Positions 1 through 7,182 are shown, counted from the first letter of the stretch. The stretch is 9,548 nt of DNA from Ktedonobacterales bacterium (GCA_025450405.1 JANWHL010000311.1:1-9548), one strand, 5' to 3'. Notes: a model not told the origin generated them from the sequence alone. Program-made: numbers and translations.

Positions 1-97
1 CCGCCATGCTCCCGGGCCCGCTCTGGCCAACCCCTCCGATCCGCGCGCTGGAGGGTATCGCGGTGTAGCTGGCTATACGTTGGGATCTCTCCCGGCC

Positions 98-106
98 ATT
101 GTAGCA
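98..106 (-). promoter_or_regulatory. Possible leftward extended -10 promoter
   Basis: On the minus strand this reads TGCTACAAT, a TGn-extended -10 element. The same ten bases, with one more flanking G, occur at 4032-4041 in front of the AidB-like gene, where they sit at the right distance from a good start. The 15-bp repeat array begins 15 bp upstream of it. No clear -35 hexamer is visible, and the gene it would serve lies mostly or wholly outside the window. Confidence 0.3.
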
Positions 107-120
107 TAGTGCGCCACATC

Positions 121-195
121 TGGCCCGACGTTCACTGGCCCGACGTTCACTGGCCCGACGTTCACTGGCCCGACGTTCACTGGCCCGACGTTCAC
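121..195. repeat. Five perfect tandem copies of a 15-bp repeat
   Basis: The unit TGGCCCGACGTTCAC is repeated five times without mismatch or spacer: 121-135, 136-150, 151-165, 166-180 and 181-195. Perfect identity suggests recent expansion by slippage or active homogenisation. It lies outside any supported gene. It is not a CRISPR, because there are no spacers. It could be a variable-number tandem repeat or a multi-site operator or iteron. Confidence 0.95.
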
Positions 196-262
196 TCGGC
201 TGGATGCCTGCCCCGTGGGCTTGACGTCAGCGTGACAATCGGCTCAGCCGATCGGATAGCTT

Positions 263-290
263 GGATAGCCCGGACCGGATAGCCCGGACC
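263..290. repeat. 14-bp tandem duplication
   Basis: GGATAGCCCGGACC occurs twice back to back (263-276 and 277-290), preceded by a degenerate partial copy (GGATAGCTT, 254-262). It lies in the non-coding region before the hydrolase gene. The core octamer GGATAGCC recurs near 8318 and, on the other strand, near 4147. Confidence 0.85.
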
Positions 291-459
291 GCGCATGAAG
301 CCGCCCCACATCAATCGCATCACGCCTCGTTCTGGCACGGAAACCGCTGGGCTTGAGCCACCACCACGCCGTGCGCTCGGCCGGCGGCGCGGATGCCCAC
401 GGGAGGCATGCCCCACCACCCCACGAACCAACACCAGCGCCCACAAACGCTCGATCGTT

Positions 460-467
460 GGAGGAGG
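460..467 (+). promoter_or_regulatory. Ribosome binding site that sets the hydrolase start
   Basis: GGAGGAGG lies seven bases before ATG 475. It is among the strongest Shine-Dalgarno sequences in the window, and it is in the same frame as the hydrolase domain downstream. It is the main evidence that translation is meant to begin at 475, despite the amber codon 48 bases later. Confidence 0.7.
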
Positions 468-474
468 CGCGTCT

Positions 475-1836
475 ATGGCCATGTACACGCGCGATTACGG
501 CACCTCCGCGCGCGCTGGCGCGTAGGACCCATCGGACCCACGCGACCCAGACGCCGAGCATGGGCGGCAAGACGACGGGCGGCACTACATCGGAGTAGTC
601 ATCATCCACGGCCTGGGCGATGAGAAGCGGAACAGCACGCTGCTGGAGGCCGTCAACGCCCTGGCCTTCTGGTTCAACCAGAGGGCGGGCCTGGCGCTAC
701 GCCCCACCGGGCCGGGGCGTGTCTGGCTGAGGACCCAGCTCACCGAAGACGAAGACCCCGACGCCCCCGCTTCGCGTGCCACGCTCGAGCTGGAAGCCCC
801 CGCCGCGGCGGAGGCTGGAGTGGCCCGCTCCGCTCCGCTCCGGCTGTCCTTCCGCGAGGTCTGGTGGGCACAGTCGTTCGGCGTTCAGCCACTGGGGACC
901 ACGATCCGCTGGGCGCGCGTTCAGTACGCCGAGCAGGTGCGCCATATCCTCGTCCCCGTGGGCCGCGCTCGCCGCGACGAGCGCGCTATGGAGAAGATGG
1001 CGGAGGAGAAGGCCGCCACATCCGCGCATGGGCGGGCGCTTCGGCCACTGCCGCGCGGCCTGCTGCGCGGGTTGCTCGCGGTCTACGCCGTGATCCAGTA
1101 CGTCTGGAAGCTCGTCCAGTGGCTCATCTTCACGCCCCTCCTCATGGCCATGCTCGTCCTGCTCTCCGTGCTGCGCGTCCTCTCGTTCATCGGCATTGTC
1201 CGCTCCGCCCTGATCGCCAGCTTCTCCGCCCTCAGCGGCTACGTCATGCTCCACTGGATCGCCTCGACCCAGGTCTATATGCGCGATTACGCGCTCGCCG
1301 CCACCATGCGCCAGCGCTTTGAGCGCGAAGTCACCGCCTTCCTCAGGGACGAACGCTGCGACCGCGTCGTCGTCATCGCGCACTCCATGGGGACCGTCAT
1401 CGCCTACGAGGGGCTGACCACGCTGCTGGGCCAATTCGACCTGCCGGGCGCCGAGAAACCCCTGACGTTCATCTGCCTCGCCCAGGCGCTCCGACGTGTT
1501 TGGCTCCTCCCCGGAATCGACACGCGCCGGCTGCACGGCGTCCTGCCTGAGCGTGTGCGCTGGATCCATTACTGGGCTCCCTATGACCTGGTGGCCGTCG
1601 GTCCACTCAAGCCGCGCACACTGCCCACTCTCAAGCGCTGGCTGGTGGGCATCCCGCTCGCGCTGGCGGCGTTCGCCAGCGTGTTCGTCGTGCTCCGCGT
1701 GGTCATCGGGGTGGCGCCGGTGCTGCCCGACGACGTACTCACCCTGGCGCTCGTGCCCTTCGCGGCCGCCCTGGTCTATGCCCTCTGGTCCGACATGAGG
1801 CGCGGTGCGAGCAAGGAGGAGCCAACCGCTCCGTAA
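475..1836 (+). CDS. Membrane alpha/beta-hydrolase (lipase-like), interrupted by an in-frame amber codon
   Basis: The frame begins with a strong RBS and ATG 475, meets TAG at codon 17 (523-525), then stays open to 1836, about 453 codons in all. The first beta strand and oxyanion loop of an alpha/beta hydrolase (VVIIHGLGDEKR, about residues 41-52) follow the amber. A hydrophobic region of about 45 residues (about 195-241) precedes the nucleophile elbow AHSMG (Ser about 304), and D371 in the WIHYWAPYDLV segment is a plausible catalytic acid. Two more membrane segments close the protein (about 389-412 and 419-438). No histidine occurs after the putative acid, so the usual catalytic His is missing or lies elsewhere. 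Between the amber and 820 there is no in-frame ATG, GTG or TTG. GTG 820 has its own GGAGG (810-814) and would give 338 residues lacking the HG motif. It may be a pseudogene, a readthrough gene or a sequence error. Substrate unknown. Confidence 0.7.
523..525 (+). other. In-frame TAG inside the hydrolase gene
   Basis: This amber codon separates a 16-codon start segment (MAMYTRDYGTSARAGA) from the rest of the hydrolase frame. One base change would restore a sense codon, for example GAG or CAG. Hydrolase-like sequence resumes about 20 codons later in the same frame. Confidence 0.75.
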
Positions 1837-1860
1837 TGTGGGAGGGTCAGGGTGTCCTCA

Positions 1861-1944
1861 CCCCCGGCCCCCAGTGGGGGACCCCGGCCCCTCTCCTCGC
1901 GCGGAGAGGGGAGTCCGAGGGAGGGCCCCGGCCCGCAGTGGGGA
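1861..1944. repeat. Palindromic intergenic repeat cluster between convergent genes
   Basis: A perfect 9-bp stem (1888-1896 CCCCTCTCC, 1903-1911 GGAGAGGGG) with a 6-nt loop is flanked by two near-copies of CCCCGGCCC(C/G)CAGTGGGG (1862-1880 and 1926-1943). The first copy can itself fold (CCCCC-AGT-GGGGG, 1868-1880). The cluster lies between the converging stop codons at 1836 and 2040, so it could act as a bidirectional transcription barrier, though there is no T-tract. Similar elements are widely dispersed in Chloroflexota, so it is more likely a REP-like repeat than a gene-specific signal. Confidence 0.7.
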
Positions 1945-2039
1945 GCCGGACCGGTGGACGGGGGATGGCGGTCGGGGGTCGGCGGGCGCGTCGGGCGTTT
2001 CCCGGTTGGGCAACCTGTGCCCACACGAGGCGGCCTGGC

Positions 2040-4010
2040 TTACCGGCCGATGAGGTCCGCGGCCTCCGACTCCAGCGCGCGCAGCAGCGGCGCGGCGGCC
2101 GTGGCGGGCAGCGCGGGGTCCCAGTCCACCAGCGCGTCGAAGGCATCCAGCGCGGAGCGGTCGGCGTCGTAGGGGGCGGCCCAGCGCGGGGGGTAGACGT
2201 GACGGCGCAGGTAGCCCGCCGCCTGGAGCAGACAGCGGTAGCCGCCGCCAGAGGCCGCCTGGATGGCGGCGTCCTCCACCAGCAGCGCGGCGATCACCGC
2301 GTGCGCCAGGTCGCGGGTGAAGCGGCGGGCGAGCAGGTCGCGCTCGGCGGGGGCGCGCGCCAGCAGGTCGCCCAGGTGATCCGCGACGGCTCCCAGCGCG
2401 CGGTCGGCGAGGCGGGCGGCGGGGAGGATCGCATCGTCGCTGGTGGCGAGCACGCGCGCGCGCAGATCGCCAAGCAGCGCGCCCCCGGCGTCGTCGCGGG
2501 CGACGGCGCGCAGCACGTCCAGCGCCGAAATGTTGCCCGTGCCCTCCCATATCGCCTGCACGTGCACATCGCGCAGCAGCCGGGCGTTGGGCCACTCCTC
2601 GATGTACGCGTTGCCGCCGCGGACCTCCATGCCCTCGGCCACCACCTGGCGCGCCGCGTCCGACGCGTGGTATTTGGCCAGCGGTGTGAGCACACGGGCG
2701 CGCGAGCGCGCGGCCTCGTCGCCGGCATCGGCGGCCTGCAGCTGTGCCGATCCCTCGAAGAAGAGGGCCGCCAGCGCTTCGGCGTCCTGCAGCAGGTCGA
2801 GCAGTTGGAGGCGCATCAGGGGAAGATCGGCCAGCGCGCGGCCAAAGGCGACCCGCCCGCGGGCGTGGGTGATGGCCTCCAGCGCGGAGCGGCGGGCGAG
2901 GGCGGCGGCGGCGCAGGCGCAGCCCAGCCGGGTGATGTTGAGCATCTCGGTCATCTGGCGCCAGCCCACACCGGGGCCGCCGATCTGGTGCGCCAGCGTG
3001 CCGGTGAAGGTGACCTCGCCGCTGGCGAAGGAGCGCATCCCCAGCTTGTCCTTGAGCCGATCGATGCGGTAGGGATTGCGCCGGCCGTCGGGCAGCACGC
3101 GCGGGACCAGGAAGAGGCCGAGGCCGCGCGTGCCGTCGGGCGCGCCCGCGGGCCGGGCCAGCGTCAGGATCAGGTCGGCGCCGGCGTTGCTGCAGAACCA
3201 CTTCTCGCCGTCCAGCCGCCACCAGCCCGGTTCGCCCGGCGCGGCGGGCTCATCGGGCGCGGGGCCGGCACGGGTGGCCACCAGACCCAGGTCGGAGCCG
3301 CCCTGCTTCTCGGTCATGAACATCGCGCCGGTCATGAGGCCGGCCATGTCGGTCGCGGTGAGGTGGGGCAGGTAGCGCGCGACGATCGCCGGAGGGGCGA
3401 ACTTCACCAGCGTGCGGGCGAGGGCGCGGGTCATGCTCAGCGGGCAGAAGAGGCCAGACTCGACCTGCGCGGCGAGGTAGATCAGCGCGTCGTCGAGCAC
3501 GAGCGAGCCGCGGCCCGAGAGTCCCGCCACGTTGTCGCGCAGCGTCATGGCCGCCAGCCCGAAGCGGCCGTAGAGGATCGCCTCCAGCTCGCGATAGGCG
3601 TGCGAGGGGACAATCTCGTCCACCCGCTCGCCGCGCCGGTTGTGGGTCCGCAGCGTTGGCGTCTGGCGATCAGCTTCCGCGGCGAGCTCCTCCACCCGCG
3701 CGCCGAGGATGGCGCCTAGCTCGTCGAGCAGCGCCTCGCCGTGCGCGCGTTCATGGGCGGGGAGGCGCCGGGCGACCTGGAAGCGCAGGTAGTGGTCGGC
3801 CGCGTAGAAGTTGAGGTCGCGCGTATCGGGCATCGCCCCGACGTGCGCCGCCACCACATTGGCCGCCACCACATTGGCTGCCACCACTGTGGGCGCCGGC
3901 TCCGGCTCGCTGGACACGACCCGGCCCGCGGACGGCGCAGCGGCGGCCCGCGCGCGGGCATCGTTCCCCATCGCGCTCCCCGCCTCGGACTCTGTGATGG
4001 TCTCGCTCAT
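2040..4010 (-). CDS. AidB-like acyl-CoA dehydrogenase family flavoprotein
   Basis: At 656 residues it is longer than E. coli AidB (about 540). Family motifs in order: MTEKQGGSD (232-240, flavin and substrate region), GEKWFCSNAG (268-277), the central beta domain with DKLGMRSFASGEV (321-333), the helical domain with MEVRGGNAYIEE (461-472), and IWEGTGN (487-493), whose Glu489 sits at the catalytic-base position of the superfamily. AidB proteins are linked to protection from alkylation damage, but the reaction is unsettled; a fatty acyl-CoA dehydrogenase role is an alternative. Residues 1-60 form a low-complexity Ala/Val/Pro extension with a 5-residue repeat (VVAAN). ATG 4010 is preferred: AGAGGGGGGAA lies just upstream and a leftward extended -10 (4033-4041) ends before it. 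ATG 4034 lacks an RBS and overlaps that promoter. The gene stands alone. Confidence 0.88.
   Translation of the reverse strand: MSETITESEAGSAMGNDARARAAAAPSAGRVVSSEPEPAPTVVAANVVAANVVAAHVGAMPDTRDLNFYAADHYLRFQVARRLPAHERAHGEALLDELGAILGARVEELAAEADRQTPTLRTHNRRGERVDEIVPSHAYRELEAILYGRFGLAAMTLRDNVAGLSGRGSLVLDDALIYLAAQVESGLFCPLSMTRALARTLVKFAPPAIVARYLPHLTATDMAGLMTGAMFMTEKQGGSDLGLVATRAGPAPDEPAAPGEPGWWRLDGEKWFCSNAGADLILTLARPAGAPDGTRGLGLFLVPRVLPDGRRNPYRIDRLKDKLGMRSFASGEVTFTGTLAHQIGGPGVGWRQMTEMLNITRLGCACAAAALARRSALEAITHARGRVAFGRALADLPLMRLQLLDLLQDAEALAALFFEGSAQLQAADAGDEAARSRARVLTPLAKYHASDAARQVVAEGMEVRGGNAYIEEWPNARLLRDVHVQAIWEGTGNISALDVLRAVARDDAGGALLGDLRARVLATSDDAILPAARLADRALGAVADHLGDLLARAPAERDLLARRFTRDLAHAVIAALLVEDAAIQAASGGGYRCLLQAAGYLRRHVYPPRWAAPYDADRSALDAFDALVDWDPALPATAAAPLLRALESEAADLIGR
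3847..3891. repeat. In-frame 15-bp tandem repeat in the AidB-like gene
   Basis: GCCGCCACCACATTG is present twice perfectly (3847-3861 and 3862-3876), followed by a diverged third copy (3877-3891). It encodes the VVAAN-VVAAN-VVAAH stretch of the disordered N-terminal extension on the minus strand. The 15-bp unit keeps the frame. It lies outside the catalytic fold. Confidence 0.85.
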
Positions 4011-4032
4011 GGCTTCCCCCCCTCTGGTCGGC

Positions 4033-4041
4033 ATTGTAGCA
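4033..4041 (-). promoter_or_regulatory. Extended -10 promoter of the AidB-like gene
   Basis: On the minus strand this reads TGCTACAAT, a TGn-extended -10 with one mismatch to TATAAT. Transcription would begin about 4026, giving a leader of about 16 nt that just contains the Shine-Dalgarno sequence before ATG 4010. No good -35 is seen, as expected for extended -10 promoters. The same motif occurs at 98-106. Confidence 0.5.
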
Positions 4042-4221
4042 AACCGCGCGGGTGCGCCGCGCCCCTCGGCGTCCCGTGGGCCAATAGCCGCCTCAGGTTG
4101 TGCGTCCGTTGGCCGCTCGCCGTCCGAACACAGCGCCGCGCGTATGGGCTATCCTGAAACGTGCGCCGCGGGTCATCGCACGATCAGTGTGAGGCAGCGA
4201 CGGGCACGATCGGAGGACACT

Positions 4222-4989
4222 ATGGCGGAGCGACCAACAGACACGGCGGAGGACCTCGACGATCTGCTGAAGCGCGGGGCGGCGGCGCTGGGCGTGGCGC
4301 TCGACGATCAGCAGGTGGCGGCCTTCCGCCACTATCGCGAGCTGCTGCTGGAATGGAACGCGCGGATCAATCTCACGGCCATTACCGACCCGCGCGAGAT
4401 CGTCATCCGCCACTTCCTGGACTCGCTGAGCGTGGCGTTGGGCGTGCCCGCTACCCTCCGCGGCGAGGTGGCGCGTGTGCTGGACATTGGCAGCGGCGCG
4501 GGCTTCCCTGGCCTGGCGCTGGCGATCGCGTTTCCGCGCTGGCGCGTCACGGCGCTGGAGGCCACGAGCAAAAAGGTGCGCTTCCTGCGCGAGGTGGCGA
4601 GCGCGCTCCACCTGAGCGGCGCGCACGCGCTGGAGGGCCGCGCGGAAGACCTGGCGCACAAGCGCGAGGAGCGCGGGCACTACGACGTGGTGACGGCACG
4701 GGCGCTGGCCCCACTGCCGACGCTGCTGGAGTACTGCGAGCCCTTCGCCAGGGAGGGCGGGGTGGTCATCGCACCCAAGAAGGGCGACCTGGCGGCGGAG
4801 CTGGCGGCGGGTGGCCGCGCCGCGGCCCAGTTGGGCGGCCGCATGGAGGCGCCGGTCCCGGTCACGATCCCCGACGTGCTGGACGATGCACGCGTGCTCG
4901 TCGTGGTGACACAGGAGCGGCCGAGCCTGCCGCTCTACCCGCGCCAGGCGGGCGCGCCATCCAAGCATCCGCTGGGGCAGGGACGCTAG
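4222..4989 (+). CDS. rsmG: 16S rRNA (guanine-527-N7)-methyltransferase RsmG
   Basis: RsmG transfers a methyl group from S-adenosylmethionine to N7 of G527 in the 530 loop of 16S rRNA, in the cytoplasm. The 255-residue product is close to family length (about 210-240), with a short extra tail. Visible hallmarks: WNARINLTAITD (45-56), IRHFLDSL (62-69), the SAM-binding loop LDIGSGAGFPG (87-97), and the TARALAPL segment (158-165). GGAGG at 4212-4216 is well placed before ATG 4222. It is transcribed away from the AidB-like gene across a gap of about 210 bp in which I could not find a convincing promoter for it. Its 3' end overlaps a 14-bp imperfect tandem duplication that includes the stop codon. 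The usual partner mnmG (gidA) is not in the window. Confidence 0.95.
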   Translation: MAERPTDTAEDLDDLLKRGAAALGVALDDQQVAAFRHYRELLLEWNARINLTAITDPREIVIRHFLDSLSVALGVPATLRGEVARVLDIGSGAGFPGLALAIAFPRWRVTALEATSKKVRFLREVASALHLSGAHALEGRAEDLAHKREERGHYDVVTARALAPLPTLLEYCEPFAREGGVVIAPKKGDLAAELAAGGRAAAQLGGRMEAPVPVTIPDVLDDARVLVVVTQERPSLPLYPRQAGAPSKHPLGQGR

Positions 4990-5003
4990 GCCAGGGACGC
5001 GAG
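4978..5003. repeat. Imperfect 14-bp duplication across the rsmG stop codon
   Basis: CAGGGACGCTAG (4978-4989, ending at the rsmG stop) is followed 14 bp later by CAGGGACGCGAG (4992-5003), 11 of 12 matching. It is another short tandem duplication of the size class seen throughout this window. Confidence 0.6.
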
Positions 5004-5082
5004 CGCGGCGCCATTGCGCTCATCAGCGGGGAATCCGTGCCAACGGCCAGCTCGCGCTGTCCCAAAGAACAGCAAGAAATCA

Positions 5083-5111
5083 TTGACTTCTGAAACTTCT
5101 TCACGTATATA
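5083..5111 (+). promoter_or_regulatory. Sigma-70-type promoter of the two-gene redox operon
   Basis: TTGACT (5083-5088), a 17-bp spacer and TATATA (5106-5111) lie in an AT-rich island that stands out from its surroundings. The predicted start is near 5118, leaving a leader of about 215 nt before ATG 5334. Confidence 0.65.
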
Positions 5112-5333
5112 TCCAGAGAACCCCATCCGGCAGAGGTGGCCGCGCCAACTGACCGACCGCGCTGACGCCGAAGACCGGTCAGGGCGCGCCGCTCGGGGCG
5201 CCGCGTGGGGTCGGGCGCCCGGCACCATGCTGAGCGCGCCGGGCGAGAGGAAGCCTCGATGCGTCAGGCGCCAGCCCATGCGCGCTGGGATGCTGGGACG
5301 CCGTCGAGGTGCTAGCGAGAGAGGGGACAAGCC
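5112..5333 (+). promoter_or_regulatory. Long GC-rich leader of the redox operon
   Basis: There is no supported gene between the promoter and ATG 5334. A perfect 8-bp inverted repeat (CGCCCGGC 5216-5223, GCCGGGCG 5238-5245) with a 14-nt loop can form a stable hairpin. I recognise no known riboswitch class. The RBS of the first gene is GAGAGGGG at about 5319-5326. Confidence 0.4.
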
Positions 5334-5951
5334 ATGGAGACGATCGACGCGAAATGCTCGCTGCGTATGGCCCTGCGGCGCCTCTGGGCCGACCACGTGA
5401 TCTGGACCCGCCAGTACATCGTCGCGTTCGCGGGCGACACACCGGATGCCGGCACCGCCGCCAACCGCTTGCTCAAGAATCAGGAACACATCGGCAACGC
5501 CATCGTCCCGTTCTACGGTCAGGCGGCGGGCACCGCCCTCACCGACCTGCTGAAGCAGCACATCATGATCGCGGTGGACCTGCTCAAAGCCGCCAAGGCG
5601 GGCGACGATGCCGAATTTGGACGGCAGGATCAGCTCTGGTCGCAGAACGCCGCCGAGATCGCCACGCTCCTGAGCGGCGCGAATCCCTATTGGCCCCAGC
5701 GCGACGTGCTCGACCTGCTCAACGTCCACCTCAAGCTGACCAAGGATGAGGCCGTGGCCCGCCTGACCGGCAAGTGGGACGACGACGTCGCGGCGTTCGA
5801 CGACATCTTCACCGAGATCAATACGGTGTCCGATACGCTGGCCGAGGGCATCATCGCCCAGTTCCCGGACCGCTTCGCGTCGGCGGGGTCCAACGGCGCG
5901 GCCGTACCAGCGCGCGGTGGTCTCGCCCGCCTGTTCGGCCGGGGGCGGTGA
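5334..5951 (+). CDS. Helical conserved protein of unknown function
   Basis: A soluble 205-residue protein, predicted almost wholly alpha-helical, with no signal peptide or membrane segment. The pattern LRMALRRLWADHVIWTR (10-26), NQEHIGNAIVPFYG (49-62), LLKQHIMIAVDL (72-83), NPYWP (117-121), a helix containing H132 and a final EGIIAQFPDRF (171-181) fits a family of uncharacterised proteins I have seen under unreliable names. His21, His52, His76 and His132 lie in separate helices, so a metal-binding helical bundle is possible; that is inference. The last 24 residues are a Gly/Ala/Arg-rich tail. ATG 5334 follows GAGAGGGG by about 7 bases. The stop overlaps the next start (TGATG at 5949-5953), implying translational coupling and a shared role with a thiol-redox protein. 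Confidence 0.8.
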   Translation: METIDAKCSLRMALRRLWADHVIWTRQYIVAFAGDTPDAGTAANRLLKNQEHIGNAIVPFYGQAAGTALTDLLKQHIMIAVDLLKAAKAGDDAEFGRQDQLWSQNAAEIATLLSGANPYWPQRDVLDLLNVHLKLTKDEAVARLTGKWDDDVAAFDDIFTEINTVSDTLAEGIIAQFPDRFASAGSNGAAVPARGGLARLFGRGR

Positions 5952-6481
5952 TGGCGACGCTGATCGTGGGCGCGCGCGCGCCCGATTTCCAGGACCTGCC
6001 TGGCGTGGACGGCGCGCGCTACTCGCTCGCGTCGTTCGCGCGCCACCCGCTGCTCATCGTGGTCTTCATCTGCACGGGCTGTCCGACCGTCAAGGCCAAC
6101 GAAGCGCGGCTCGTGGCACTGCAGGAGCGCTACGAGCGGGCGGGCGCGCGGTTCGTCGCCATCAACTCCAACAATCCATACCTCTCGCCCCCGGATACGA
6201 TGGACGAGATGGCGCGGCGCGCGCGCGAGAAGCGCTTCAACTTTCCCTACCTGAAGGATGCGGATGCCACTGTCGCCGACCGCTTCGGCGCGATCAGCAC
6301 GCCCCACGTCTTCGTACTCGACGCGGCCCGGCGTCTGGTCTACAAGGGCCGCATTGACGACACGCGCGACCCCGCGAACGCCACCCGGAGCGACCTGGAG
6401 GAGGCGCTGCGCGACCTCTTTGCCGGCTCGCCCGTGCGGGCGCCGGAAACCCAACCCTTCGGCTGCGCCATCGTGCGCTAG
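5951..6481 (+). CDS. Thioredoxin-fold redoxin (AhpC/TSA-like) with a CTGC motif
   Basis: A 176-residue cytoplasmic protein of the thioredoxin/peroxiredoxin superfamily. It has an APDFQDLPGVDG entry strand (10-21), the active site FICTGCPTVKANE (39-51) with Cys41 and Cys44, INSNN (71-75) and the cis-Pro loop STPHVFVLD (116-124). A further cysteine, Cys172, lies in the C-terminal PFGCAI. The family uses the cysteines to reduce peroxides or disulfides; whether this one is a peroxidase or a thiol oxidoreductase cannot be decided from sequence. There is no signal peptide. It is translationally coupled to the helical protein upstream. Its TAG (6479-6481) overlaps the stop of the convergent regulator, so the two transcripts must overlap. 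Confidence 0.9.
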   Translation: MATLIVGARAPDFQDLPGVDGARYSLASFARHPLLIVVFICTGCPTVKANEARLVALQERYERAGARFVAINSNNPYLSPPDTMDEMARRAREKRFNFPYLKDADATVADRFGAISTPHVFVLDAARRLVYKGRIDDTRDPANATRSDLEEALRDLFAGSPVRAPETQPFGCAIVR

Positions 6482-7167
6482 CCCGCGACGACGTCGAACC
6501 GGCAGCGCGGGGACGGGCCGCGCTCGCATCGCTGGCACACCGTCAGCCCGCTGATGGTGCCGATGAAGGCTTCCGTCAGTCCGCAGATCTCAGCGTGATC
6601 GGCAACCACGGCGGCCAGCGGGCAGCCCACGCCGTGGATCGAGAGCCCCGCGCCGTCCTCGACCACCTCGGCTACGCCGCCCAGCGCGTGCAAGCCCTCC
6701 ACCGCCGCCGTCAGCCGCTCGCGGGTGTCGCCGCCATCCGGCATATCGCCATCGCGTGCGCCATCAGCCGCACCAATGTTGGCTGGCGCCCGGACGCCAA
6801 TCTCGCTCGCGAGGCGGCGGCCCACCTCGCGCACGGCCGCCTCCACATCCACGCGACTCAGCCGCTCGCCAAGCACCGCCAGCAGCGCACCCAGCACGTG
6901 CCCGTAGGGCTTCGGGAAGAGCCGGTCCGCGCCCGGGGCGAGGTGATAGAGCTGCGAGGGCTTGCGACTGTTGGCGGTCCGCCGGACCCCATCCTCGCGC
7001 ACCAGCCCGTCACGTTCGAGCAGCGCCAGCTGCGCGCGGATGCCGTTGTCGGTGAGGTCGAGCGCCCGCGCCAGCTCGTCCACGGTGGCCTCGCCGTGAC
7101 GTAGGTGCCAGAGCAGACGGCCACGCGTCGTCGCGAAGAACCGTTCATCCCATGGGGTGGCCGGCAC
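6478..7167 (-). CDS. SufR-like Fe-S helix-turn-helix transcriptional regulator
   Basis: A 229-residue protein with an N-terminal winged-helix domain (about 10-85: TTRGRLLWHLRHGEATVDELARALDLTDNGIRAQLALLERDGLV) of the DeoR/ArsR-like COG2345 type. The C-terminal domain carries Cys182, Cys195, Cys211, Cys214 and Cys222. The C-x12-C step (182-195), then clustered cysteines, resembles the Fe-S ligand region of SufR, a repressor that senses iron-sulfur status. A redox or Fe-S sensing role is therefore likely, but the targets are inferred. The start is GTG 7167, set by GAGAGGAAGG about 5 bases upstream. A divergent promoter region links it to the radical SAM peptide system, and it converges on the redoxin operon. 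Confidence 0.85.
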   Translation of the reverse strand: MPATPWDERFFATTRGRLLWHLRHGEATVDELARALDLTDNGIRAQLALLERDGLVREDGVRRTANSRKPSQLYHLAPGADRLFPKPYGHVLGALLAVLGERLSRVDVEAAVREVGRRLASEIGVRAPANIGAADGARDGDMPDGGDTRERLTAAVEGLHALGGVAEVVEDGAGLSIHGVGCPLAAVVADHAEICGLTEAFIGTISGLTVCQRCERGPSPRCRFDVVAG

Positions 7168-7182
7168 GTTGCCTTCCTCTCG

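Larger units (their letters stand above)
1..474. other. Repeat-rich region with no supported gene
   Basis: No open frame here has a ribosome binding site, a recognisable domain or convincing coding character. The stretch holds a five-copy 15-bp tandem repeat (121-195), a 14-bp tandem duplication (263-290) and a possible leftward extended -10 element (98-106). It ends at the strong Shine-Dalgarno sequence of the next gene. A gene on the minus strand could start near position 7 and leave the window to the left, but only two codons would be visible. Confidence 0.6.

Noticed and set aside
121..195. CRISPR array
   Set aside because: The 15-bp units are directly adjacent with no spacers, and no cas genes are visible.
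560..598. ATG 560 as the hydrolase start, implying a frameshift
   Set aside because: Its frame closes at 598 and it has a poor RBS. ATG 475 is already in the hydrolase frame with an excellent RBS, so a single amber codon is the simpler explanation.
697..1569. Long minus-strand open frame over the hydrolase gene
   Set aside because: It lacks recognisable motifs, and the plus strand carries the hydrolase nucleophile elbow and membrane segments.
1836..3719. Long open frame on the plus strand, antisense to the AidB-like gene
   Set aside because: It consists of Gly/Ala/Arg-rich low-complexity sequence typical of the mirror frame of a GC-rich gene, without an RBS or domain; the minus strand carries clear AidB motifs.
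4011..4034. Upstream ATG 4034 for the AidB-like gene
   Set aside because: It overlaps the extended -10 element and has no RBS, whereas ATG 4010 has a strong one.
4141..4221. Promoter for rsmG using TATCCT at 4149-4154
   Set aside because: No -35-like hexamer lies at an acceptable distance, and the -10 match is weak.
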